Assembly (NCBI RefSeq): GCF_014191545.1 | Contig: NZ_AP023361.1 | Coordinates: 2,632,501 to 2,696,500, forward strand | Source of the DNA: Terrihabitans soli | GTDB taxonomy: Bacteria > Pseudomonadota > Alphaproteobacteria > Rhizobiales > Methylopilaceae | DNA: 64,000 nt | Reading direction: 5' to 3' | Shown: positions 26,493 to 37,078 of the stretch, in pieces | How positions within the stretch are numbered: position 1 is the first letter of the stretch | Layout: the number at the start of each line of letters is the position of its first letter | The notes under the pieces: generated by a model | What the model saw: the letters and a program-made list of their open reading frames with translations, nothing else | The model's database searches: none | Told to the model about the DNA's origin: nothing | Made by a program: the position numbers and the translations under genes

Positions 26493-28337
26493 ATGCGTAT
26501 GATTGCCGACCGCCTTGCGGCCGCCCTCCTAGCCTTTTGCCTCCTTACGCCCCCGGCCTTTGCCGAGGATGCCTGGGTTCATGGCCTTGCTCTGAACGGG
26601 ACGGTCAAATATCCGCCGGGCTTCGCGCATTTCGACTACGTCAATCCGAATGCTCCGAAGGGCGGCACGCTGCGCCTGTCCGCCATCGGCACCTATGACA
26701 GCTTCAACACCTTCATCCCGCGCGGCTCCCCGGCCGGCGGTGCCGGTTTCATCTACGAGACGCTGATGACGGCAGCTGCCGATCAGCCGTCGAGCCAATA
26801 CGGGCTTCTCGCGGAAGCGGCAAAATCCCCGCCGGATATTTCCTCCGTTACCTATCGGCTGCGCGCGGGCGCCAAATGGCACGATGGAAAGCCGGTGACG
26901 CCCGAAGACGTGATCTTCTCGCTGGAGGCCCTGAAAGCCGCGCATCCGCGCTATGCGGGCTATTACCGCAATGTCGTGAAAGCCGAGAAGACCGGCGAGC
27001 GCGACGTGACCTTCAGCTTCGATCAGACCGGCAATCGCGAACTGCCCTATATTGTCGGCGAGCTCACCGTCCTGCCGAAACATTATTGGGAAGGCACGGA
27101 CGCGACGGGTACCAAACGCGATCTGACGAAAACGACGCTTGAGGCGCCGCTTGGCTCCGGCCCCTACCGCATCAAGCCCGGCTTCCAGCCCGGACGCACC
27201 CTCACTCTGGAGCGCGTACCTGATTACTGGGGCAAGGACATCCCGGTACGCAGCGGCACGAATAATTTCGATGAAGTTCAATTCACCTATTACCGCGATG
27301 CCGTCGTCGCGCTCGAAGCGTTCAAAGCCGATCAGTACGACTTCCGTCAGGAAAACATCGCGAAGAACTGGGCGACCGCCTACGACTTTCCGGCGCGGCG
27401 CGACGGCAAAGTCGTTCTCGAAACACACCCCATCCGCAGCTCGGGCGTTATGCAGGCGTTTTCGTTCAATACGCGCCGCGCGAAATTCCAGGACCCGCGC
27501 GTCCGTCGCGCGTTCGACCTCGCCTTGAATTTCGACGACATGAACCGCTCGCTGTTTTTCGGCCAGTACAAGCGGATTGAGAGCTATTTCCAGAACACCG
27601 AGCTTGCCTCAAGCGGCCTGCCGCAAGGGCGCGAGCTCGAAATCCTCAACGAGGTGAAAGGCGAAGTTCCGCCTGAGGTTTTCACCACGCCCTATAAATC
27701 GCCGCAAACGCCGACGCCCGAAGCCTTGCGCGATAATCTGCGTGAAGCGCTGAAGCTTCTCGGGGAAGCCGGATGGACCATCAAGGAAAACGGCGGCAAG
27801 CGCGCGCTGGCCAATGCGGCCGGCGAGACCATGAAAGTCGAGTTCCTCCTCGACGGGCCGACCTTCGAGCGCGCGGTTCTTTCCTACAAACCCAATCTCG
27901 AACGGCTCGGAATCGAAGTTTCGGTCCGCACCGTCGATGCCTCGCAATATGAGAACCGCATGCGCGCTTTCGATTTCGACATGACGACGGACGGCTGGGG
28001 CCAGTCTTTGTCGCCCGGCAATGAGCAGCGCGATTTATGGGGCTCGGCCGCAGCAGACCGCGAAGGATCGCAGAATACGATCGGCATCAAAAATCCGGCG
28101 ATCGACAAACTCATCGACAAGGTGATCTACGCGAAAGACCGCGAAGAGCTTGTCGCCGCCACGCACGCGCTGGACCGCGTCCTGCTCTGGAACCACTATG
28201 TCGTGCCGCAATGGACGACGCCGGAATACCGCTTTGCCTATTGGAAGCGGCTTGCCCACCCCGAAAAGCTGCCGGAATACGGACTGGATTTCCCGGACGT
28301 CTGGTGGTCGGCCGATGCCAAACCTCCCACCCCATGA
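26493..28337 (+). CDS. yejA: Peptide ABC transporter substrate-binding protein YejA (first copy)
   Basis: About 614 residues of SBP family 5. A Sec signal peptide (R-L-A-A-A-L-L-A-F-C-L-L-T-P-P-A-F-A) precedes the YejA-type mature start: F-D-Y-V-N-P-N-A-P-K-G-G-T-L-R. The conserved Y-D-S-F-N-T-F-I and W-H-D-G-K-P-V-T-P-E-D-V segments are present. It captures oligopeptides in the periplasm for YejBEF. ATG 26493, with ATG 26499 better spaced from GGAG. The last 23 bases overlap the second binding-protein gene. Known Yej systems take up microcin C and affect antimicrobial-peptide resistance. Confidence 0.93.
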   Translation: MRMIADRLAAALLAFCLLTPPAFAEDAWVHGLALNGTVKYPPGFAHFDYVNPNAPKGGTLRLSAIGTYDSFNTFIPRGSPAGGAGFIYETLMTAAADQPSSQYGLLAEAAKSPPDISSVTYRLRAGAKWHDGKPVTPEDVIFSLEALKAAHPRYAGYYRNVVKAEKTGERDVTFSFDQTGNRELPYIVGELTVLPKHYWEGTDATGTKRDLTKTTLEAPLGSGPYRIKPGFQPGRTLTLERVPDYWGKDIPVRSGTNNFDEVQFTYYRDAVVALEAFKADQYDFRQENIAKNWATAYDFPARRDGKVVLETHPIRSSGVMQAFSFNTRRAKFQDPRVRRAFDLALNFDDMNRSLFFGQYKRIESYFQNTELASSGLPQGRELEILNEVKGEVPPEVFTTPYKSPQTPTPEALRDNLREALKLLGEAGWTIKENGGKRALANAAGETMKVEFLLDGPTFERAVLSYKPNLERLGIEVSVRTVDASQYENRMRAFDFDMTTDGWGQSLSPGNEQRDLWGSAAADREGSQNTIGIKNPAIDKLIDKVIYAKDREELVAATHALDRVLLWNHYVVPQWTTPEYRFAYWKRLAHPEKLPEYGLDFPDVWWSADAKPPTP

Positions 28338-30204
28338 GACGTTCTTGATCGACCGGCGCAGCGTTCTTCTTCTCGGCGGCAGCGCAGCTGCGACGGCGCT
28401 CATGCCGCGCGGTGCGGCAGCGCAGACGCCCGCTGCCACGAGCCACGGCATGTCGATTTTTGGCGATCTGAAATATCCCGCCGGGTTCAAGCATTTCGAC
28501 TATGTGAATCCGACCGCGCCGAAAGGCGGGCGGTTTTCCTATTCGCCGAGCATGTGGGCTTACAATCAGAACCCCAACACCTTCAACACGCTGAACACGC
28601 TGATCGTCAAAGGCGACGCGCCGGTTGGACTGACGATTATATTTGCGAGCCTCATGGTGCGTGCGCTCGATGAGCCGGATGCGATCTACGGGCTTGTCGC
28701 CGAAAGCGTCACCGTCGAAGACGAAAAAATCCTCTACCGGTTCAAGCTGCGGCCCGAGGCGCGCTTTCATGACGGCACGCCGATCACTTCCGAAGACGTG
28801 AAATTCTCGATCGACACACTGAAAAAAGACGGCCATCCGAGCCTCGCTCAGCCGCTCCGCGATGTCGCCGCCGTTGAAATCTCGGGGCCCCACGAGGTCG
28901 CGGTCCGCTTTACCGGCAAGCAGCCGCGCGATGTGCCGCTGGCCGTTGCCGGACTGCCGATCCTCTCGAAGGCGTTCTACACAACCCATCCCTTCAATGA
29001 ATCGACGATGACGCCGCCGCTCGGTTCGGGTCCCTACAAGGTTGGCGCTATGGCCGCCGGCCGTTTCATCGAATATGAACGCGTCAAGGACTGGTGGGGG
29101 AACGATCTCCCGGCGGCGCTCGGCCAGAACAATTTCGACATTGTCCGCGTCGAGTTCTTCCGCGACCGCCAGGTCGCGCTCGAAGGCTTTAAAGGCGGCA
29201 CCTATTGGTATCGCGAAGAGTTCACCTCGCGCCATTGGGCGACAGCTTACGATTTCCCGGCGCTCATGGAAAAGCGCGTCATCCGCTTCGAACTACCCGA
29301 CGAACGCGCTTCCGCCGCGCAGGGCTGGTGGATCAATCTCCGCCGCAAGAAGTTCCAGGACCCGCGCGTGCGCGAGGCCCTCGATCTCGCCTTCGATTTC
29401 GAATGGACCAACGCCAAGCTGATGTACGGCTCGTACACGCGCACGCATTCGGTATTCGAAGGCTCCGATATGAAGGCCGTTGGTCTTCCTTCCGCGGAGG
29501 AGCTTGTGCTTCTCGAACCTTATCGCGGCAAGATTCCGGATGAGGCGTTCGGCGAACCCTATGTTCCGCCGGTCAGCGACGGCTCGGGCAAGGACCGCAA
29601 ACTCCTGATGCGAGCCCAGAAGCTTCTTCAGGACGCCGGGCTGAAGCGTGAAGGCGGCACGCTGCTCGACAGCGAAGGAAAGCCGTTCGAAATCGAATTT
29701 CTCGACGACGACCCGATCTTCTCGCCGCATGTCCAGGCTTACATCAAGAACCTTGAATTTCTGGGTATCAAAGGATCGCAGCGCATCGTCGATGCGGCAC
29801 AGTTCAATCTGCGCGAAAACGAGTTCGACTTCGACCTCATGCCGCGCCGCTTCGCGTTCACCTCGACGCCGGGCGAGGCGCTGCGCCGCTATTTTGGCTC
29901 GGAAGCCGCCGATATCAAAGGCTCCGTCAATCTCCCGGGCGTCAAAGATCCGGCGATCGATGCGCTGATCGAGGTCGCCGTGAATGCCGATACGCGCGAG
30001 AAGCTGAACATCGCATGCCGCGCGCTCGACCGGGTGCTGCGCGCGGGGCGCTATTGGGTGCCGCATTGGTACAAAGGCACGCACTGGATCGCGACCTGGG
30101 ATGTTTTCAGCCGTCCCGAGACCAAACCCCGCTATGGCCTCCCGTCCGAAACCACATGGTGGTTCGATACGGAAAAAGCCGCGCGCATCGGCATAAAGCT
30201 GTAG
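28315..30204 (+). CDS. yejA: Peptide ABC transporter substrate-binding protein YejA (second copy)
   Basis: About 629 residues, paralogous to the preceding gene: [24 protein letters not shown] and the same C-terminal lobe. The signal region differs. It starts [22 protein letters not shown] and ends A-A-A-Q, a twin-arginine-like leader, so this copy may be exported folded by Tat. ATG 28315 overlaps the first copy by 23 bases. Divergence in the binding lobes suggests a different peptide range. Confidence 0.92.
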   Translation: MPNLPPHETFLIDRRSVLLLGGSAAATALMPRGAAAQTPAATSHGMSIFGDLKYPAGFKHFDYVNPTAPKGGRFSYSPSMWAYNQNPNTFNTLNTLIVKGDAPVGLTIIFASLMVRALDEPDAIYGLVAESVTVEDEKILYRFKLRPEARFHDGTPITSEDVKFSIDTLKKDGHPSLAQPLRDVAAVEISGPHEVAVRFTGKQPRDVPLAVAGLPILSKAFYTTHPFNESTMTPPLGSGPYKVGAMAAGRFIEYERVKDWWGNDLPAALGQNNFDIVRVEFFRDRQVALEGFKGGTYWYREEFTSRHWATAYDFPALMEKRVIRFELPDERASAAQGWWINLRRKKFQDPRVREALDLAFDFEWTNAKLMYGSYTRTHSVFEGSDMKAVGLPSAEELVLLEPYRGKIPDEAFGEPYVPPVSDGSGKDRKLLMRAQKLLQDAGLKREGGTLLDSEGKPFEIEFLDDDPIFSPHVQAYIKNLEFLGIKGSQRIVDAAQFNLRENEFDFDLMPRRFAFTSTPGEALRRYFGSEAADIKGSVNLPGVKDPAIDALIEVAVNADTREKLNIACRALDRVLRAGRYWVPHWYKGTHWIATWDVFSRPETKPRYGLPSETTWWFDTEKAARIGIKL

Positions 30205-30214
30205 AACAGCAGCC

Positions 30215-31327
30215 ATGGCCGCCTATATCGCCCGCCGCCTTCTGCTGATGATCCCGACCCTGGTCGGCATTATGCTGATCACATTCGCCATCGTTCAGTT
30301 CGCGCCGGGCGGGCCGGTCGAGCGCATTATCGCGCAGATTCAGGGTTCTGACGTTTCGGCCACCGGCCGGTTCGGCGGCTCCGCCGGCGGCGATCTTGGC
30401 AATGCCCCCACACCCGGAAACTTCTCCGGCGACCCCGTCACAAACCGCTATCGCGGCGCGCAGGGTCTCGATCCGGAATTCATCAAACAGCTCGAAAAGC
30501 AGTTCGGCTTCGACAAGCCGGCGTATGAGCGCTTCTTCCAGATGCTGTGGAACTATGCGCGCTTCGATTTCGGCGACAGCTATTTCCGCGACGTCTCCGT
30601 GTTGAGCCTGATCGCCGAAAAAATGCCGGTATCGATTTCGCTCGGGCTCTGGATGACGCTTCTCACTTATGCCATTTCGATCCCGCTCGGCATCAAGAAG
30701 GCCGTCACCGACGGCTCGCGCTTCGATGTCTGGACATCGACCCTGATCATTGTCGGCTACGCTATCCCGGGCTTTCTGTTTGCGATCCTTCTGATCGTTC
30801 TTTTCGCGGGCGGCTCCTTCCTCGACTGGTTCCCGCTGCGCGGCCTGACTTCGGATAATTGGAGCGCCCTGCCCTGGTATTCGAAGATCATCGATTATTT
30901 CTGGCATCTGACGCTGCCGCTGTTCTCGATGGCCGTCGGCGCATTTGCGACGGCGACACTTCTGACCAAGAACTCGTTCCTGGACGAAATCCGCAAGCAG
31001 TATGTCCAGACGGCACGGATGAAGGGCCTCACCGAACGGCGCGTTCTTTACGGGCACGTCTTCCGTAATGCGATGCTGATCCTCATCGCCGGATTTCCCG
31101 GAACCTTCATAAGCGCCTTTTTCACCGGCGCGCTTCTGATCGAGACGATCTTCTCGCTCGACGGGCTCGGGCTTTTGGGCTTTGAGAGCGTCGTCAACCG
31201 CGACTACGGCGTCGTTTTCGCGACGGCCTATATTTTCGGTCTGATGGGCCTCATCACCGGCCTGCTCTCGGACCTGACCTATGCCTGGGTCGATCCGCGC
31301 ATCGACTTCGAAAGCCGGCGGCTCTGA
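30215..31327 (+). CDS. yejB: Peptide ABC transporter permease YejB
   Basis: 370 residues of the DppB type. The N-terminus is typical: [19 protein letters not shown]. There are six membrane helices with a long periplasmic insertion after the first, and the coupling-helix motif appears as [10 protein letters not shown]. YejB proteins are longer than DppB because of that insertion, seen here at about 45-110. Its stop shares one base with the yejE ATG. Confidence 0.95.
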   Translation: MAAYIARRLLLMIPTLVGIMLITFAIVQFAPGGPVERIIAQIQGSDVSATGRFGGSAGGDLGNAPTPGNFSGDPVTNRYRGAQGLDPEFIKQLEKQFGFDKPAYERFFQMLWNYARFDFGDSYFRDVSVLSLIAEKMPVSISLGLWMTLLTYAISIPLGIKKAVTDGSRFDVWTSTLIIVGYAIPGFLFAILLIVLFAGGSFLDWFPLRGLTSDNWSALPWYSKIIDYFWHLTLPLFSMAVGAFATATLLTKNSFLDEIRKQYVQTARMKGLTERRVLYGHVFRNAMLILIAGFPGTFISAFFTGALLIETIFSLDGLGLLGFESVVNRDYGVVFATAYIFGLMGLITGLLSDLTYAWVDPRIDFESRRL

Positions 31328-32499
31328 TGGCGTCCGCTCTTCCGCCCGTGATCCCGCCGCCTGCTCACAGCAGCGCACCGATTACCGAGCCGCCGCCGCG
31401 CCGAGAACGCTTCAACGTATCGCCGATCAACCGCCGCCGCTGGCGGACCTTCCGCGCCAATCGCCGCGGGTTCTGGTCGCTTGTTGTTTTTCTCGTGCTG
31501 TTCGTCGGCTCTCTGTTTGCCGAGTTCATCGCCAACGATCAGCCATTCATGGTCTATCATGACGGCGGCATCTATATGCCGGCGTTCAAGACCTATTCGG
31601 AGACGGATTTCGGCGGCGATTTTCCGTCCGATGCCGATTACCGCGATCCTTATCTGCAAAAGCTGATTGCGGACAAAGGCGGCTTCATGATCTGGCCGCC
31701 GATCCGCTATTCCTACGACACGATCAATCTCAACCTTCCGGTCCCCGCGCCGGCGCCGCCGACTTGGATGCTGACGGCCGAGCAATGCCAGACGGCGGGA
31801 TCAGCCCCCGATTGCGCGGGTCTCGAATGGAATTGGCTCGGTACTGACGATCAGGGACGAGATGTCGTTGCGCGTCTCATTTACGGCTTCCGCATCTCGG
31901 TTCTGTTCGGCCTGATACTGACGATCGCGTCCGCCATTATCGGCGTCAGTGCCGGCGCGGTGCAGGGCTATTACGGCGGCTGGATCGATCTTCTGTTCCA
32001 GCGCTTCATCGAAATCTGGACCTCGATCCCGACGCTTTATCTCCTCATCATCCTGTCGGCCGTGCTCGCGCCCGGCTTCTGGATTCTGCTCGGCATCATG
32101 CTGCTGTTTACCTGGGTCGGGTTTGTCGGCTTTGTGCGCGCCGAATTCCTGCGCGCGCGCAATCTCGAATATGTCCGCGCCGCGCAGGCGCTCGGCGTCG
32201 GCACCAAGACAATCATGTGGCGCCACCTTTTGCCGAACGCGACGGTCGCGACCTTGACCTTCATGCCGTTTATCCTCAACGGCTCGATCACAACGCTCAC
32301 CTCGCTCGACTTTCTCGGATTCGGCCTGCCGCCCGGCTCGGCCTCGCTCGGCGAGCTTCTCGCCCAGGGTAAAGCCAATCTTCAGGCGCCCTGGCTCGGC
32401 ATTATGGGCTTTCTGTCCATCGCCGTGATGCTGTCGCTGCTCGTCTTTATCGGCGAGGCGGTGCGCGATGCTTTCGATCCGCGCAAGAGTTTCGCATGA
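31327..32499 (+). CDS. yejE: Peptide ABC transporter permease YejE
   Basis: 390 residues of the DppC type. A cytosolic Pro/Arg-rich N-terminus is followed by one helix, a large periplasmic segment (about 70-170, including the S-A-P-D-C-A-G-L-E-W-N-W-L-G-T-D-D-Q-G-R-D-V motif), then five helices. The cytosolic coupling motif is Y-V-R-A-A-Q-A-L-G-V. It pairs with YejB to form the channel. It overlaps yejF by four bases (ATGA). Confidence 0.95.
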   Translation: MASALPPVIPPPAHSSAPITEPPPRRERFNVSPINRRRWRTFRANRRGFWSLVVFLVLFVGSLFAEFIANDQPFMVYHDGGIYMPAFKTYSETDFGGDFPSDADYRDPYLQKLIADKGGFMIWPPIRYSYDTINLNLPVPAPAPPTWMLTAEQCQTAGSAPDCAGLEWNWLGTDDQGRDVVARLIYGFRISVLFGLILTIASAIIGVSAGAVQGYYGGWIDLLFQRFIEIWTSIPTLYLLIILSAVLAPGFWILLGIMLLFTWVGFVGFVRAEFLRARNLEYVRAAQALGVGTKTIMWRHLLPNATVATLTFMPFILNGSITTLTSLDFLGFGLPPGSASLGELLAQGKANLQAPWLGIMGFLSIAVMLSLLVFIGEAVRDAFDPRKSFA

Positions 32500-34121
32500 G
32501 CGAGACGCCGCTTCTTTCGGTCCGCGATCTTTCCGTCGCTTTCGGTCAGGGCGGCAACGAAATGCTGGCCGTCGACCGCATCTCGTTCGATATCAAGAAG
32601 GGCGAGACGCTGGCGCTTGTCGGCGAATCCGGTTCCGGAAAATCCGTCACCGCGCTGTCGATCCTGAAGCTCCTGCCCTATCCGGCAGCAAAACATCCGT
32701 CGGGAGAAGTTCTCTTTCGCGGCGACAATCTCCTCGACGCCGACGAGCGGGATCTGCGCCGCGTACGCGGCGCCGATATTTCCATGGTCTTCCAGGAGCC
32801 GATGACCTCGCTCAATCCGCTGCACTCGATCGAGCGGCAGGTCGGCGAAATTCTGGAAATCCATCGCGGCTGGTCGAAGACGAAAATCCGCGCCCGCGTT
32901 CTCGAACTTCTCGAACAGGTCGGTATCCGTAATGCGGCAGAACGGCTCGATGCTCTGCCGCATCAGCTGTCCGGCGGCCAGCGCCAGCGCGTGATGATCG
33001 CGATGGCTCTGGCGAACGAGCCCGATCTTCTTATCGCCGACGAGCCGACAACGGCGCTCGACGTAACGGTTCAGGCGCAGATCCTGAAGCTGCTCGAAGA
33101 GCTTCAGCAAAAGCTTGGCATGGCGATGCTGTTCATCACGCACGATCTAGGTCTTGTGCGCAAGATCGCCGACCGCGTCTGTGTGATGACGCGCGGCAAG
33201 ATCGTCGAAACCGGTCCTGTTGCCGATGTCTTCGGCAAACCGCAGCACGACTATACGAAACATCTTCTGGCCGCCGAACCGAAAGGATCGCCGCCACCGG
33301 TCGACACAAAGGCGCCTATCATCGTCTCAAGCGATGATCTCAAAGTCTGGTATCCCATCAAGCGCGGCTTCTTCCAGAAAACGGTCGGGCATGTGAAAGC
33401 CGTCGATGGTGTCAGCGTGCAAGTCCGCGAAGGACAGACGCTCGGCATTGTCGGCGAATCCGGCTCCGGCAAAACGACGCTCGGCCTTGCACTTCTGCGC
33501 CTCATCTCGTCCGAAGGTCCGATCGTCTATCTCGGCACCCGCATCGACGATAAAGACCGTGCCGGCATGCGGCCTTTGCGCAAGGACATGCAGATCGTTT
33601 TCCAGGATCCGTTCGGATCTCTCTCGCCGCGCATGCCCGTGGTCGATATCGTTGCCGAAGGCCTGAAAATCCACGGCGCGAAAAGGTCCTCAGCGGAACA
33701 CCGTGCGGCGGTGGCAAAGGCGCTCGAAGAGGTTGGTCTCGATCCCGCGCATATGGACCGCTATCCGCACGAATTCTCCGGCGGGCAGCGTCAGCGCATC
33801 GCGATTGCCCGCGCCATGGCACTCAATCCAAAATTCGTTGTTCTCGACGAGCCGACCTCAGCACTCGATATGTCGGTGCAGGCGCAGATCGTCGATCTCT
33901 TGCGCGATCTGCAGAAGCGCCACGGGCTGTCCTATCTCTTTATCTCGCACGATCTCAAAGTGGTGCGGGCGCTGGCGAGCGAGGTTCTCGTTCTAAAAGA
34001 CGGCAAGGTGATCGAGCAGGGCACGGCGCGCGAGATTTTCGATGCACCGAAGAACGATTACACAAAGGCGCTGATTGCTGCGGCGCTCGATCTCGAAGTC
34101 GCCGGCGCAGCCGCGCGCTGA
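32496..34121 (+). CDS. yejF: Peptide ABC transporter double ATPase YejF
   Basis: 541 residues with two complete ATPase domains. The first has Walker A G-E-S-G-S-G-K-S, signature L-S-G-G-Q-R-Q-R and [11 protein letters not shown]. The second (from about residue 275) has [16 protein letters not shown] and [10 protein letters not shown]. The fused form powers import through YejBE. It completes a five-gene operon; the next gene on the opposite strand ends at the adjacent base. Confidence 0.96.
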   Translation: MSETPLLSVRDLSVAFGQGGNEMLAVDRISFDIKKGETLALVGESGSGKSVTALSILKLLPYPAAKHPSGEVLFRGDNLLDADERDLRRVRGADISMVFQEPMTSLNPLHSIERQVGEILEIHRGWSKTKIRARVLELLEQVGIRNAAERLDALPHQLSGGQRQRVMIAMALANEPDLLIADEPTTALDVTVQAQILKLLEELQQKLGMAMLFITHDLGLVRKIADRVCVMTRGKIVETGPVADVFGKPQHDYTKHLLAAEPKGSPPPVDTKAPIIVSSDDLKVWYPIKRGFFQKTVGHVKAVDGVSVQVREGQTLGIVGESGSGKTTLGLALLRLISSEGPIVYLGTRIDDKDRAGMRPLRKDMQIVFQDPFGSLSPRMPVVDIVAEGLKIHGAKRSSAEHRAAVAKALEEVGLDPAHMDRYPHEFSGGQRQRIAIARAMALNPKFVVLDEPTSALDMSVQAQIVDLLRDLQKRHGLSYLFISHDLKVVRALASEVLVLKDGKVIEQGTAREIFDAPKNDYTKALIAAALDLEVAGAAAR

Positions 34122-34910
34122 TCAGATGCGGCGGATCGAGGTGATTTCGCTGCCCGCGGCTTTGATCCGCGCAATAGCTTCTTCCGCCGGTTCGATTGCA
34201 ACTGCCATATGATGCGCATTGGCGTGGATGAGTGTGCCGTCGCCGCGCGCAATCGCAACATGGCCTTTCCAGAACACAAGATCGCCGCGCTGCAACGCTG
34301 AGCCGCGCTCGAACGGAACTTCGGCGCCGATCGCCTTTTCCTGCAGATCGGTATCGCGCGGCGCTTTTGTGCCGACGGCATCGAGAGAGATCTGGACCAG
34401 GCCGGAGCAATCGAGCCCAAGGCTCGTCTTGCCGCCCCATAGATAAGGTGTACCGGCAAAGCGCTCGGCAACCGCAACAAAATCCTTCTCCGTATGCGCC
34501 AGCGATTCGAGATGACGCGCCACGGCATAGCCGCGCGGGGCGATGATCGCGAAGGGCCCCTGCTCGCCTATCACGGTGACGCGACTGCCGATGGACAGCA
34601 TTTCATGCGGCGGCAGTTTGATGTCGGGGCCGGGGAAAACGAAGCTGCGCAGCGCTGTGACGCGATGCGTCGGCTGAAGCGGCGTATCGAGCGCCCAGCC
34701 GGGCAGCCAGCCGACATAAAGATCGTTCTGCAGCTGGACATGCGCCCAGCCCTCATTCTGGCCATACACCTCGACCGGTTCGCCGAAAATCGCCTCGGTC
34801 AGAAGCGGCGCGTCGGGACGCGGCTCCTTGCGCAAAGGCGCGGCCCCGGCAGCGATGCGCGCCGGAATACCAATGCCTTCCGGCGGCGTCAGACGCGGAT
34901 CAGGCGCCAT
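34122..34910 (-). CDS. SH3-NlpC/P60 (C40) cell-wall peptidase
   Basis: 262 residues with no signal peptide. Two SH3-like segments (about 20-135) precede a C40 domain with catalytic Cys168 in G-L-D-C-S-G-L-V, His217 in K-G-H-V-A-I-A and a third polar residue near His229. Such enzymes cut gamma-D-glutamyl-diaminopimelate bonds in wall peptides. The apparent cytosolic location and overlap of 11 bases with the M17 aminopeptidase gene suggest muropeptide recycling: C40 trims, the aminopeptidase finishes. Substrate not proven. Confidence 0.9.
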   Translation of the reverse strand: MAPDPRLTPPEGIGIPARIAAGAAPLRKEPRPDAPLLTEAIFGEPVEVYGQNEGWAHVQLQNDLYVGWLPGWALDTPLQPTHRVTALRSFVFPGPDIKLPPHEMLSIGSRVTVIGEQGPFAIIAPRGYAVARHLESLAHTEKDFVAVAERFAGTPYLWGGKTSLGLDCSGLVQISLDAVGTKAPRDTDLQEKAIGAEVPFERGSALQRGDLVFWKGHVAIARGDGTLIHANAHHMAVAIEPAEEAIARIKAAGSEITSIRRI

Positions 34911-36270
34911 AGCGTTCCTTCAGAAGGCCGTAGATGGCGCGGATGGCATGCGCTTCGCCGCCTTCCGGACGGCCGGGGCGCGCCGAGGGCGTCCAGGCGA
35001 AGATGTCCAAATGCGCCCAGGCTTTGGCGTTTTCGACAAAGCGCTTGAGAAACAGCGCGGCGATGATCGAACCGGCATGACCACCGCTCGCGACATTGTT
35101 CATGTCGGCGATCTTGGAATCCAGAAGGCGATCGTACCGCTGCCACAGCGGCAGGCGCCAGACGGGATCGTTTTCCGCAAAGCCGATGCGCATGAGATCG
35201 TTTGCGAGCGTATCATCATCCGTGAAAAGCGGCGGAAGCTCGGGCCCGAGTGCGACGCGTGCCGCGCCGGTGAGCGTTGCCAGATCGATCAGAAGATCGG
35301 GCGCTTCCTCATCGGCTAAAGCCAACGCATCCGCGAGAACAAGACGCCCTTCAGCGTCCGTATTGCCGATTTCGACGGAGATGCCTTTTCGGCTGCGATA
35401 GACATCGCCCGGGCGGAAGCTCGTCCCGGACACAGAATTTTCGACGGCAGGAATGAGCACGCGCAGGCGCACCTGCAGGCGCGCATCCATGATCATATGA
35501 GCAAGGCCGAGCACATTGGCGGCGCCCCCCATATCCTTCTTCATGATCAGCATGGCCGCATCGGGCTTGATGTCGAGGCCGCCTGTGTCGAAGCAGACGC
35601 CTTTGCCGACAAGCGTCACGCGCGGATGAGTTTCCTCACCCCAGGAAAAGTCAATCAGCCGCGGCGCGCGCGGGCTCGATGAGCCGACCGCCTGGATCAG
35701 CGGGAAGCCGCGTTCAAGCTCTTCTCCCGTGACCGACACAAACCAGCCGCCATGACGTCCGCACAATTCACGGGCCGCTGCCTCCAACTCGTCCGGCCCC
35801 ATATCGTTTGCTGGTGTATTGACGAGATCGCGTGCGAGGCGAACGCCTTCGGCGATGCGGAAGATTTCCGCCGGATCGACGCCATCCGGCAGCACGATCT
35901 GCACCGTGCGGATATCGGGTTTGCGGTAGCGGTCGAATCTGTAGGTGCCGAGGAGAAAGCCGACCAGAGACAGGCGCGGATCCGCAAGCTTGCCTTCAAA
36001 ACGATAGGCACCGGCCGGCAGATCGCGGGCGAGATTTGCGGCCAGGAACGGATCGCGGCTCGGCGCATCGTCCGGCTCGACGCCGAAAATGACGCCCAGG
36101 ATCGCACCATCGGCGCCGGGCACGAGAAGAACCCGGCCGGGCGCAGGCTCATAGGCAACAGATGTCATCCAGGCGCGGGCCGCCTCCGGCAGATGCGCCG
36201 CATCCTGCCCCTTTGCGAGGGGCCAGATCGGAAGAGCCGGAGAACCGGGGGGCAGAAGAAGAAGATGCAC
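34900..36270 (-). CDS. M17 leucyl aminopeptidase-family protein
   Basis: 456 residues. It is a two-metal aminopeptidase; the catalytic domain contains V-G-K-G-V-C-F-D-T-G-G (Lys223, Asp228 in this numbering), the A-V-E-N-S-V-S-G segment and the M17 signature N-T-D-A-E-G-R-L (303-310). Active-site residues look intact. I chose GTG 36270 because it follows a GAGG site by six bases and matches the expected family start; the frame stays open to 36360. Co-transcribed with the C40 peptidase. Peptide specificity is unknown; PepA-like roles in DNA binding are not implied. Confidence 0.92.
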   Translation of the reverse strand: MHLLLLPPGSPALPIWPLAKGQDAAHLPEAARAWMTSVAYEPAPGRVLLVPGADGAILGVIFGVEPDDAPSRDPFLAANLARDLPAGAYRFEGKLADPRLSLVGFLLGTYRFDRYRKPDIRTVQIVLPDGVDPAEIFRIAEGVRLARDLVNTPANDMGPDELEAAARELCGRHGGWFVSVTGEELERGFPLIQAVGSSSPRAPRLIDFSWGEETHPRVTLVGKGVCFDTGGLDIKPDAAMLIMKKDMGGAANVLGLAHMIMDARLQVRLRVLIPAVENSVSGTSFRPGDVYRSRKGISVEIGNTDAEGRLVLADALALADEEAPDLLIDLATLTGAARVALGPELPPLFTDDDTLANDLMRIGFAENDPVWRLPLWQRYDRLLDSKIADMNNVASGGHAGSIIAALFLKRFVENAKAWAHLDIFAWTPSARPGRPEGGEAHAIRAIYGLLKERYGA

Positions 36271-36430
36271 AAAAGACCTCGACGCGCACACAGCTACAAA
36301 CAGCATATCCGGGGCTTTATGGCGCGATACGGCCCCCCGGCCGATATGCCCGTTTACCAAGCATTAGGGTTAACGGCTGTAAATATTTGGTCTCGCCGAT
36401 GGGTCGGCGCAACCGCATTTCTGGGTCTCA

Positions 36431-37069
36431 ATGCCCTTTTTTGACAGCACTTTTCGCCGCTCGCTTCTTGCCGCCGTGGCGGCAACCGCCCTTCTGACGG
36501 GCTGCGCCACCAAAAAGGAGCCGGCTGTGACCGGCTCGATCGAAAGGTCCGCTCCGGCGCTCGAACAGGCCAAATCGCTGGCCAAGGCCGGGCGCAATGA
36601 GGAGGCTCTCGCCGCCCTCGCGAAAATGAACGGCAAGACGCCCGATTGGCGCGCCTATAACCTCCAGGGCACCATCCTCGACCGGATGGGCCGGATGGAC
36701 GACGCGCAGAAGCAATATCAGGCGGCCCTCAAGCTCGCGCCGAATGATCCGGGCGTGATGTCCAATCTCGGCCTGTCGCTCGCTTTGTCGCAGAAGCCAA
36801 CCGAAGCCGAGAGCATACTGCGCCGCGCCGCGGCGCTGCCGACGGCAACCCCGAAAGTGCGACAGAACCTCGCCCTCGTTCTTGCGCTGCAGGGAAAATA
36901 TGCCGAAGCGGAAGAACTCGCCCGGCGCGATCTTCCGGCCGATCAGGCGGCGGCAAACGTCAAATACTGGAAGCAGACGATGAAGCCGGCGGCCGCCAAG
37001 GCACAGGCGCCGACAGCAGCGCCGAAGCCGAAGGACCCGGTTGAGACCGGCAGCCTCAATCTGCGCTGA
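36431..37069 (+). CDS. TPR lipoprotein, TadD-like pilus assembly protein
   Basis: 212 residues. A lipoprotein signal (A-T-A-L-L-T-G-C, Cys about 25) is followed by three to four TPR-like repeats (about 40-165) with L-G-L-S-L-A-L and N-L-A-L-V-L-A-L-Q-G-K-Y-A-E-A-E patterns, then an Ala/Pro-rich tail. TadD is a TPR lipoprotein that helps secretin assembly in Tad pilus systems. Position right beside tadC, although on the opposite strand and convergent with a nine-base gap, supports that role. Confidence 0.85.
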   Translation: MPFFDSTFRRSLLAAVAATALLTGCATKKEPAVTGSIERSAPALEQAKSLAKAGRNEEALAALAKMNGKTPDWRAYNLQGTILDRMGRMDDAQKQYQAALKLAPNDPGVMSNLGLSLALSQKPTEAESILRRAAALPTATPKVRQNLALVLALQGKYAEAEELARRDLPADQAAANVKYWKQTMKPAAAKAQAPTAAPKPKDPVETGSLNLR

Positions 37070-37078
37070 GACGTCGGC

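Noticed and set aside
30107-31378. A 423-codon minus-strand frame across yejB
   Set aside because: Antisense to an intact permease; low-complexity charged sequence only.
36360-36385. TTAAC motif before the TadD-like gene as a CtrA box
   Set aside because: Only a half-site; no second TTAA at seven-base spacing.
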